Below, piece after piece: positions 55,132 through 64,000 of a DNA stretch of 64,000 bases; position 1 is the first letter of the stretch; each line of letters begins with the position of its first letter. This DNA is from Ancistrus triradiatus (Eukaryota > Chordata > Actinopteri > Siluriformes > Loricariidae), in contig JAJAGP010002004.1 in the NCBI GenBank assembly GCA_025084515.1, positions 62,001 to 126,000 of the forward strand, read 5' to 3'. The notes under the pieces were generated by a model. That model ran no database searches, had not been told where the DNA came from, and worked only from the letters and a program-made list of their open reading frames with translations. The position numbers and the translations under genes were made by a program.

Positions 55132-58100
55132 GTAAGAACCTTTGGGTTTTTAAATTCTATTTGTTCAAGTACAGATGAAAACCATTCGGTCTGTGAAGAA
55201 CTGGATTCGCTGTTTTTCAGGCTATAGTTTGGTTTATTTACAGTTCCGTACAGAAGACAGAAATTTGAAGAATTTAAAAGCATGCATTGTTTTCGTTACA
55301 TACAAAAGTGACACTAAGCGTTAGACCGGTTTTAGATAAACTTGTCTCATCAGAACTGAAGTGGTCCAACGCTCAAGGGCTTGTTTGCACCTCTGCCAAG
55401 GTGAGGTTTGAGTTTGGAGCTAACAAGAGGTCCTGAGTCTGGCAGAGATGGGGCTGTTTCTGTGGCATGTCATATAGAAAAATCCCAGTTGTTGCCAATA
55501 AACATAAAAGCACGCCAAGGCTCAACTTAATGCATTTAATATATATTTAAACATCATGTAATTAGTATTTAATAACACTTAAGTTGTCACAAGTTGTTCC
55601 AGAATAACACCTTAAGTACACACTAAAGTTTGTTTAAACTGGTGACATATTTTTATACTAAGTGTACTTTTTAGAAGTACACTTAAATATGCTTCTCTTT
55701 TACAAGGGCACAAAGATAAAATAGAAACATTTATTTGAAGCTAAAGTATTGAGTCCGTTTTGAAAATGTAGTGAGTAAAAAGTGCAGATTTTTCTTTGAA
55801 ATGTAGTAATTAAAAATAAAAAGTATGAAGTACAGGTACCTAAACTAAGTACTTATACTGCGTTACTTACCACCTCTGAATGTTATTAACTAGTGAGCTT
55901 TAATGACACGAAATATGATTCCATTCCTTTCCCAGCACTTACATGTTGATGGTGACCTCTCAAACCGTTGGAGGCTCCACAGAAAGACTGTGTGTCCAAA
56001 TCAGACAGCAGGGGACTTCTCAAGGATTACTTTCCGTGTTGGTGACTTTGGAGCTCGGACAGACCCAGAGAGTTCTCCTGAGTGAGAACGTAGCAAATTT
56101 GGAGTACTATAGGTGCATCTCATTCCAGGTCTGACTCTCACATACAGGACATGAACTTATTTATTGTTTATCTGCTAACAAGCAAAAGTTTTGGCATTCC
56201 TGGCCACGACCTGTTTTGTCTCTGTGTTTTTTTATGTAGATGATGATAACTTGTAAAGCTTTCTTGTAAATAACCTAACTGTAAATGGTTAATCTCATTA
56301 AAACACCATTTAATTTGAGCAGTGGTGGCAAAAACTTTGCGTTATATATTATAATCCAAACAAGTGGCTGCGTAGCCTATTAGGCTGTTGTATCACGCAG
56401 GTTCCCGATGTCAACGTGGATTCCGAGGCGTCCATCGGTCTTCAGCTCAAAAGGGCCTTCGTGACCTTCGTGAACAAGACGACAAAGATCCTCATCAAAC
56501 CTCGCACTCAGCTGGTCATCATTCAGACCGATAAACCCATCTACAAACCAGGACAAACCGGTAACGCTCCCTCACCTGCTACCCTGTGCTTTATGGTAAA
56601 TAGAGTCAAAAGCACTGAGATAATGTGCAAGTGCTCTGAAAACTCATAAAAATGAACCATGTTCCAGAAACAATAACAAACGTCTCTCACAAAAGGGCTC
56701 GCTCATTAAAGAGGCTAAAACCCTAACTTCTAAACGTATGCGTTCTCAAATATGAAGTCTAGATAGTTCTCAGGTTAGCGTGGCCTCTGGTGGCCTGGAG
56801 GTTAGTTTGTCACAGCTTTCACCATGTAGTCTTCTTGGAACACAGAAACCAGAACGAATCTAACGTATCTTTAAGGGCATATCAGTTCTCACAAGCCAAG
56901 GAAAGCAGAGTCGTACCTGTCCTATGCCCATACCCAGTTCAGGAAATTCAAATGTATGACTTAATGTAATGACTTTCCGTGAATTAATGGATAAGAAATG
57001 GCTTAAAAACTGCCCAAACTCTACGCACATACATATTCATTAACGTATTAACACGATTTAACCTGCAACGCCATCGCGCTCCGAAGACAAAATGGAGAAA
57101 GTACATTACCGTTAGTCTTCACCCACTGTGATGTAGTACCAACATATGGCCACAAGATGTCACCATAATGCACAGCATACAGTACAGCCACAGAAGCCGT
57201 TGAATTTATGTCATGGTTAAACCGAAATGCTAATCTCCATAGCGTTGTCCTTTGGCTGTTGTTGTCGTTGTTTTTTTTAAATAAAATACTATTTATCTGG
57301 TTGAATATATAATATATTCTTAATATATTTGAGAAATATTTTCTCAAATACTGTATGATAAATAGGAGCATGTTGAGAAGTTGTAGTTAGCAACACTAAT
57401 GCTAAATATATACGAGTGTTATTATTTATTTGTAAATAAATAAATATTGTATACTTATGTATTTGTATGTGTTTATTTAACTTCAGTACACAGCTTTACT
57501 CTTTGTAGCTTTATGAACATTAAGCATTTAGTACATTTTATTGAAAGTACAGTAGCTTACATACTGAGTAAATGTGTTGTGATATGCAGTACGTGAATTC
57601 ATTTGGATGATAATCATGATTCTGATGACTATCTTTGTATCATTTATTCTCCACAGTCAGGTTCCGCATAGTCTCTCTAAAAACAGATTTCCTCACCTAC
57701 AACCAGAAGGTACGACAATAGTGACGAGTAACATGATTTATTTAAACCTTTGTCATGTATCAAAGCAACTGCACGCAAATACACTACACACATATTCCTA
57801 AACCATTTTATAGCTATGAAAAAACATTTTTAAAGCAATAACTATTAACACAATTAATAAAATGTTAAAAATAAATAAAATTAAAAGAAATAAATGTCAA
57901 ATAACATATCGTGATATTGAGTGCACAATTCAATTTTCTCACAGTTATTGATTTTACATTAGATAAAAGCAGTCCATTTTATTTCTGATGTGTAAACATT
58001 GCAAAATCAGTATTTTCTGTTAAGGTTTTTAAGTAAAAAAAACTTTAGTCCCCTGCAATTAAAGGGAAATCAATAAAAACAGATTTCCTTTTTGAACAAT

Positions 58101-61100
58101 AACAATTTTAAAATAATGTGCACTTTTCTTGTATATGACACAAAATAATTAAAAGAAATTAGGAGTCTTACTGAGAACGAGACATACATCTGTGAGCGTG
58201 GTGTATGAATATAAAATACTGTAAATATTCTGCATACATTTAGTAGTAAAAAATGCTAATGTGAAACATAATTTTTTTTCACATGCTAAAAGAAAAGAAC
58301 ACCACAATGATTTCTGGAATGAAATGCATTTGATTTACGTCTGGCTTAAAAAGTTGTTTTCTTTTCCTTCTAGTTTCCGACAATAGAAGTGCAGGTACGA
58401 ATGGCTTTTTGAGTTTTATTACACTCTAAATAACAATATTTTCCCTTACAGATATACAGTGCATAGACTGATACGCCATAACAGTAAAACCTCCTCCTTA
58501 TTTCTGCTCTCACTGTCCATTTTATCAGCTCCACTTAACACATAGCTGCACTTTGTAATTGTGTAGTTACTGTTAGTCCCCTGTACTCTGTTCTCTAATG
58601 GTCATGACCCCCACAGATAGCAGTGCTGCTGGAGTCCACTGAAAGACTAGAAAATGACAAACACAAAGCTGTATGAAATGAGCAGGTGGTTTCAGAGTTA
58701 TGGCTGATTGGACTGTATAAATCCATAATAATAATATTACTTGAATAATTTCTATGTTTTAATTCGAGGATCCGAGCTCTAACCGTATTGGTCAGTGGTT
58801 GAACGTCTCCACGCCCAGTGGTCTTGTGGATCTGTCATATCCCACAAACACCGAGTCTCCACATGGAATTTACATCATCACTGTCTGGGACCAAAAGAAC
58901 CAGGCCATCACACAGAGCTTCGAAATCAGCGAATATGGTCAGAGACAGTCTTTATTTTCAACTTTTTCTGAAAAAGTGAAAGGGTATGAAGACTTTCCGA
59001 ATGCATTCTATGTGCAAATCAGAAGTTACCACAGTAACAATCTAGTCACTCGAGTCAAGTCCCTGCTATAAGACAAGCAAGTCTAAAGTCATGTCATAGG
59101 ACATTATGAAGCTCTAACTCCAGATTAAAAATCTAAATCAGTCCAAAGACAGCAGTCACAAAGGGTTTAATTTTATTTTCAACATGAACAAATACTGCTG
59201 AAATTCTCCTTGGACTTTTAACTCATCTGTCGACCTCATCGTGCCAAATAGTCACGTGACAATATTAGGACACCTTTGCTTTTTAAAAATATTTTCAAAC
59301 TTAGGGGCATTTGATCTTTATTTGAGCAATATTGAGAGAAGGAGGTAATAAAACAAAACCTATAAAAATTAAAAAATTGTTACGTCCCTTTCTTTGTGGT
59401 TTTTGTAGTGACAACATAATACTCGAATCCAAACGTCACTATTTTCGGGAATGTCCGCTTCCATGTTATGCTCTTCTTTGTATGTTTGTCTCTGCCGGTT
59501 TCTCGCGTTCTGATTGGTTGCCACGTTAGTTAACCATAAAAATGGCAATATTTTTTTCAAATCGAGTCCTTTCGAGTCATCGGTCTCAAATCAAGTGGAG
59601 TCTCTTAACAACATTAATCAAGCAAGTCTCAAGTCCTTAAATTTGTGGCTCGAGTCTCCCAACTCTAACATATGCTCATTTTAAAGTAATCAAACATTTT
59701 GCAATCATAGATCCGAATTTGGGTCCTGGTGGTCCCTTCTTGGTGACCCTGCTAGAAAAAGTGAGGTTAAACATGTAAAAATCGATCATTTCCATCATCC
59801 ACACTGGAGCAGTTTGTGCAGAGAGAACAGGGGGCAGTGACAGTTAGTGGTGCTTAGATCCCGATCAGATACCAGCTACATTTATATTTAATGATTATGA
59901 ATTATTTCTTGTAGTGTTGCCAAAGTTTGAAGTGACTGTTACGTGTCCTCCTGTCATAACCATCCTGGAAACGTCTGCAACGGTGAAAGTCTGTGCAAAG
60001 TAAGTAAGAACAGAAAGAGTTAAAGGAAATCCCACCAAACATCGCTTTAAAATACTATTCAATAATACTGTTTTGTAAAATGTTTTGTTTTCTTTATTTG
60101 CAGATATACCTATGGGAAGCCTGTGACTGGCTCTGTAAAGACCGTGGTGTGTCGTAGCGGCTACTACATGTACACATCTAGGTTCGCGCCCTATGGCGGC
60201 CCAGTAGATACCTGCAAGAATTACACTGGGACAGTTAGTAACTTTCACAAAACTCTTACCAAAGATTCATTACATGCCATTTATATATATGAACAGATAA
60301 TTAGTTAGTGGCATTATATGGATTCCACATGCAGTGTGATTGTACGGGAGGTAAATCCAGTCAAAAATAAAATGATCGCCTAGACATGCAGAGAAATGTA
60401 TGACCTTATTGTTGGTGGTGCCATTGTTGTAGCCCCACCCACCGTTAATCTACATATATTTACATGTTGGTGAACTTCAAAATGAAAGTAAATCACCAGC
60501 AGATTTGCTTTTTTGTTTTGACTGAATCGCAATCTGCCACTTTTTTTGCACATTGTGCGTGTAACGAAGAAAATGAAAAGCCAAAGTCAAACGTTCTCTT
60601 TTTCCTTTTAGCTTTTCCAAAAAGACAAAAAGGGAATAACAAATATTTATTTTCAGTTTCTTTTTTTTGTCCCAAATACTTTGTTTGCAAGTCATTGATA
60701 AAGACTCAGTGATTCCCCTCTGTACGCTGGGTTAAATGTTGATGTTTTTTTCTCTTTTTTATTTTAGACAGATAGGACAGGCTGTGTAACTCATGGGCTG
60801 AATTTGAATGACTTTTCAATTCTTGGTCTGAACTTTTACGACACAATCAGAGTTGATAGTGAAGTGGAGGAACAGGGCACAGGTAAGAAACATTCAGCAA
60901 CCAGTTTTAAATCTATCTATCTATCTATCTAAAAATTACAAATTGATTTTCATCAAATATTTGAAAAATATGAAAAACGTTTAAATACAAGTTTATATAG
61001 TTGCTAAATAAAAGTAACTCTGTGTGTATTTTTATAGGAGTGATTCTGAAGGGTTCGGGGAGCTCGACTATAACAGCTCAGATCGCAACAGTAAGGTTCG

Positions 61101-63598
61101 AGGATGCGCCTTCATATTACAGACCTGGAATAAACTACAAAGGAAAGGTGATCAGCGGCCAGGGATTTCATATGAATCTTTGTTTGAATATATTTGTTTT
61201 TTATCATTTATTTAGTTTAAAAGTATTCCACAGGAATTTTATTCACTGTATAGTAAAACAAAACAAAACCTTTAAGGTTTCCAGAACAAAGAACCATTTA
61301 TGTGGCCTGAAGAACTCAGAAATGTTGTAACTGAACAAGAAAAGACAGTGCATGATTCGAGTTAATACAAAGAGTCAAATCTAAGCAAAAACCTGAGGGA
61401 ATTTCTTTTCTGTCTACAATCACAAATAAGAAAAAGTTGAGATGGTATATAAACTGCAAATACAAAATATATGCAGTGTTTCTTGCATTTACTTGGACAT
61501 CTATTTCATTGCAGACAGTATGAACCCAAAGATATTTCATGTATTTTTTTTTTCTGGTTAGATTCATTTCTTTTGTTAATAAACCTCCATTGCTGCATTT
61601 CAGGCCTGCAGCACATTCCAATAAAAAGTTGAGACGGGGGCAATTTGGGGATAGTAATGAGATAAAAACTAAATAATGATGAGATTTCAAACAGGTGACT
61701 ATAATCATGATTTCGTACAAAAGCAGCATCCAGGAAAGGCCGAGTCTTTGAGGAGTATAGATATGCAGAGGATCTCCAGTTTATCAACAAATGTGTGAGA
61801 AAATGATTGAAGATTGAAGTTCCTCAAAGAAGGACTGGAAGGAATTTATATTCTTCAGTCCTAACTTCCTCTGATTTGTCCTGTTGATAAATGCACGGAC
61901 GTCCCTGGAAATGATGTCATTTTGAAGGCAGCTGATGTTGCTCAAAAATCTCAGTGTATTTTTCTGCATTAATGCTGCATCACAGAAGTGGAAATGACTT
62001 TTACCAAGGGCCCTGACCCGACCCCATTCCACGACAGTGCCTGGCTTTTGGACTTGTTCCTCATACCAGTCTGGATGGTCCTTTTTCATCTTTGGTCCGG
62101 AGCACATGGTGTTCATTTCATCCAAAAAAAGGTCTGTTACACTGATGGGTTTGGGCACCATCCCCGTCCCCACTGTGTGCTGGTCCATCCCAGATGCCTC
62201 CCAGCCCAGAGAAGCCAACGCCCCTTCTGGACATGGCTATAACATAAGGCTTCTTTTTAGCACAGTAACGTTTAAGTGGTATCTGTGAATGTAACTCTGT
62301 ATTGTAGAGCTTGGTAAAGGTTTGATAAAGGAATCCCTTGTCCATGTGGTTCTATCAGCTATTGATGAATGACGCTTCTTGATGCAGTGCCATCTGAGGG
62401 AGCGGCGATCACACCTTGTCAGTTTAGGCTTATACCCTGATCCTCTAAGCACTGAAATTCCTCCACATTCCTTAAATCCTCTAATGACATTATGCACTGT
62501 AGAGGGAGAAATATATAAATCCCTTCCAATCTTTCTTTGAGGAACATTTCAGTCATTTTCTTATATATTTGGTGATAAACTGGAGATCCTCTGCCCATGT
62601 TTACTCCTCAAAACACTCACATCATGATTATATTTACCTGTTTAATTCTTTACTAGTCCTAAATTGCTCCTGTCCCAAAAGTTTTGGAATGTGTTGCAGG
62701 TCTGAAAAGCAGGAATGGATGTTTACTAACAAGGGAAATTAAGTTGACCAGAAGAAACATGAAACATCTGTGGGTTCATACTGACTGCAAATGAATAAAA
62801 GTCAAAGTAAATGTAATGAATTTGCACTTTCCATACTGTTCCGACAGCAGAAGATATAACATAATATGCATGAGTGTACAGTAATGCATTGCTACGGATT
62901 CCTGTTCAGTTTGCTTTTTATTTATCTCTGGTTTCTTTTACATTAGGTTAAATTGACTGGTCCAATTTTAGCAAAAAACAAACCCCTGACTCTGACCATT
63001 AAGAAAGAAGCCGTCATATTTGCAGTAAAGTATCTGGTTACGAACAATGACGGTATCGCTGAGTTCTCCCTAGAGACTGATCAGTCAGGCATCCATCACT
63101 CTGGAGGTGGGTCCAGTCTTCATTTCCTTATTTCACAGATGCAGTCTGTTTTCTCCAGCTGTATTTACAAATGATAAGCCTCAACATCACCTTAAATGTA
63201 TTAATGTGATTATACCACTGTTCCATTATTGCTGTTTATTGTTAGATTTTAAGATAAAGAGGTAAAATCGTTCCATTTTATCGTTCCCCCGCTGCTAAAA
63301 CATCATCATCAGACTATGGGCTTCAGTCCTAACATTTCTTTGTCTCTTATGTTTTCAATAGGCTACATATCTGATACCGGGACAAAGCGCTGCACCACAG
63401 GCTAACATTCGCACACCCAGCATTCCCATCGACTACCTGACCCTCCAGCCATTCTTCTCTGACAGTGGGAGCTTCATAGCACTGGACCGTCCCCTGGCAC
63501 CACTCAGCTGCAGTGGGAGTGCCATCATTAGGGCACAGTACCTCATAAAGCTCAGTGCACTCAGACCTCAGCCACAGACCATAAGCTTCTTCTACATG
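55055..63598 (+). CDS. a2ml: Alpha-2-macroglobulin-like protease inhibitor, N-terminal part (runs off the window)
   Basis: Secreted broad-range protease trap of the A2M/complement superfamily. Twelve clear exons (55055-55131, 55936-56128, 56401-56560, 57657-57709, 58374-58394, 58769-58937, 59915-59999, 60104-60233, 60768-60882, 61038-61147, 62947-63106, 63362-63598) cover the signal peptide (MHFVTVIAAFLLLLQSSVC) and the first macroglobulin-type domains. Markers: YRCISFQ (MG1), QTDKPIYKPGQT (MG2 start), the 21-bp micro-exon FPTIEVQ, and VLPKFEVTVTC (MG3 start). Phases fit through 63106; exons 11 and 12 fit only if a 59-bp exon at 63139-63197 is included. Bait region, thioester and receptor domain lie beyond the right edge. 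Confidence 0.92.
55936..56128 (+). CDS. A2M-like exon 2 (MG1)
   Basis: 193 bp: TYMLMVTSQTVGGSTERLCV to YRCISFQ. Confidence 0.93.
56401..56560 (+). CDS. A2M-like exon 3 (MG1-MG2)
   Basis: 160 bp: VPDVNVDSEASIGLQ and VIIQTDKPIYKPGQT, the hallmark A2M motif. Confidence 0.96.
57657..57709 (+). CDS. A2M-like exon 4
   Basis: 53 bp: RFRIVSLKTDFLTYNQK. Confidence 0.92.
58374..58394 (+). CDS. A2M-like exon 5 (micro-exon)
   Basis: 21 bp, FPTIEVQ, between TTCTAG and GTACGA. A micro-exon of this kind is typical of A2M genes. Confidence 0.88.
58769..58937 (+). CDS. A2M-like exon 6 (MG2)
   Basis: 169 bp: DPSSNRIGQWLNVSTPSGLV to QSFEISEY; donor GTCAGA. Confidence 0.92.
59915..59999 (+). CDS. A2M-like exon 7 (MG3 start)
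   Basis: 85 bp: VLPKFEVTVTCPPVITILET. Confidence 0.93.
60104..60233 (+). CDS. A2M-like exon 8 (MG3)
   Basis: 130 bp: YTYGKPVTGSVKTVVCRSGY; donor GTTAGT. Confidence 0.9.
60768..60882 (+). CDS. A2M-like exon 9 (MG3)
   Basis: 115 bp: TDRTGCVTHGLNLNDFSILG to EVEEQGT. Confidence 0.9.
61038..61147 (+). CDS. A2M-like exon 10 (MG3-MG4)
   Basis: 110 bp: VILKGSGSSTITAQIATVRF to PGINYKGK; donor GTGATC is weak. Confidence 0.88.
61430..62860 (-). mobile_element. Tc1-like transposon (degenerate) in A2M intron 10
   Basis: Long inverted ends: TTGCAGACAGTATGAACCCA near 61512 and a similar complement near 62778, and a TGTTGCAGG-type region near 61605 and 62690. Minus-strand transposase pieces: MHNVIRGFKECGGISVLRG (62497) and KPKLTRCDRRSLRWHCIKKR, then TMCSGPKMKKDHPDWYEEQV. 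The C-terminal part is deleted and frames are broken. Exact ends not fixed. Confidence 0.78.
62947..63106 (+). CDS. A2M-like exon 11 (MG4)
   Basis: 160 bp: VKLTGPILAKNKPLTLTIKK to GIAEFSLETDQSGIHHSG; ends in phase 1. Confidence 0.9.
63139..63197 (+). CDS. A2M-like candidate small exon
   Basis: 59 bp after TTATTTCACAG, weak donor GTATTA. It is the only stretch I found in this intron that is open and repairs the phase; reads LQLYLQMISLNITLN, which could be the expected MG4 strand. Unproven. Confidence 0.35.
63362..63598 (+). CDS. A2M-like exon 12 (MG4-MG5)
   Basis: 237 bp, phase 0-0: ATYLIPGQSAAPQANIRTPS, DYLTLQPFFSDSGSF, and LIKLSALRPQPQTISFFYM. Read in the other phase offered by exon 11 it hits a stop after 14 codons. 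Confidence 0.85.
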
Positions 63599-64000
63599 GT
63601 AGGTCGACTGGAAAAGCTGAAGATTTAACATCATGATTGGTGTTACGACTGTACTGGAATCTCCCAAATGAAACATGTAATAGATTAAGATGTGATGTTT
63701 CATGATATTCTGTTTTATTCCAACAACTATATAGCAAGGTGCCCTTTATAAACCGAGCTTAACATAAATTACAGCACTGTTCTCACACATAAACACCAGC
63801 TTTGGCAGGGTTGCCATGTCGTGAAAGAGTAAGCAAGCAGGCTTATGGAAACAAACATAAAATAAGCAAATTGGCTTAAAAATAGCCAGAAACAGGCCAC
63901 CTAGAACAATGTGAGAGACTGAGCACGTGGTCAGCTAAAAAAAACACACGAAAAGAAAAATGCAGAGAGTAAGTATTTAAACGTTTAAGAGAAAGGCTTC
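63599..64000. other. Intron 12 of the A2M-like gene (to window edge)
   Basis: No exon seen before the edge. Confidence 0.5.

Larger units (their letters stand above)
55132..57656. other. Introns 1-3 of the A2M-like gene
   Basis: Between the exons given separately: AT-rich introns of 0.8, 0.27 and 1.1 kb with no repeats I can place. Confidence 0.5.
57710..60767. other. Introns 4-8 of the A2M-like gene
   Basis: AT-rich introns around exons 5-8; the 58938-59914 intron is the longest. No transposon ends recognised. Confidence 0.5.

Noticed and set aside
61988..62288. Plus-strand frames in A2M intron 10 as extra exons
   Set aside because: They lie in a Tc1-like element oriented on the minus strand and lack A2M-like sequence.

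Overview
This is a piece of a teleost fish chromosome. Evidence: spliced genes with GT-AG introns, fish-specific NLR exons (FISNA-NACHT with 174-bp LRR exons), and many Tc1/mariner and hAT relics of types common in fish. Catfish, characins and carps are all plausible; the sequence alone does not fix the species. There are no prokaryotic operons, rRNA, tRNA or CRISPR arrays.

Layout. (1) About 0.5-42.1 kb, minus strand: three head-to-tail copies of a fish NLR immune-receptor gene, named here A (530-14215), B (16234-30550) and C (32418-42030). Each has an intact 1.76-kb FISNA-NACHT exon (6183-7947, 20293-22057, 37652-39410). Upstream lie short repeated N-terminal exons, downstream a train of phase-2 LRR exons (4, 7 and 7). 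B and C match exon for exon, and the spacers 14.2-16.2 kb and 30.6-32.4 kb are also paralogous, so gene plus spacer was duplicated as a unit. Four putative first-exon regions carry an interferon-response-like element. (2) About 44.4-50.5 kb, plus strand: a six-exon gene predicting a 275-residue basic, cysteine-rich (zinc-ribbon-like) protein that I do not recognise. One intron is packed with an 11/33-bp minisatellite. (3) 50.5-55.0 kb: gene-poor DNA with Tc1-like relics. (4) 55.05 kb to the right edge, plus strand: the first twelve or thirteen coding exons of an alpha-2-macroglobulin-like protein (signal peptide, then MG domains), continuing out of the window.

Mobile DNA. Eleven Tc1/mariner-like copies or fragments, two hAT-like MITEs, a deleted hAT nested in a Tc1, non-LTR fragments, a short repeat with clear 10-bp target duplications, a large fold-back structure and two GC-rich proline-rich repeat islands fill introns and spacers. 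None interrupts an exon I could define.

The NLRs are probably cytosolic sensors or regulators of innate immunity, possibly interferon-inducible. The A2M-like protein would be a secreted protease trap. The orphan gene's role is unknown. All splice joins were made by eye from donor/acceptor sites and phase; no transcript evidence was available.
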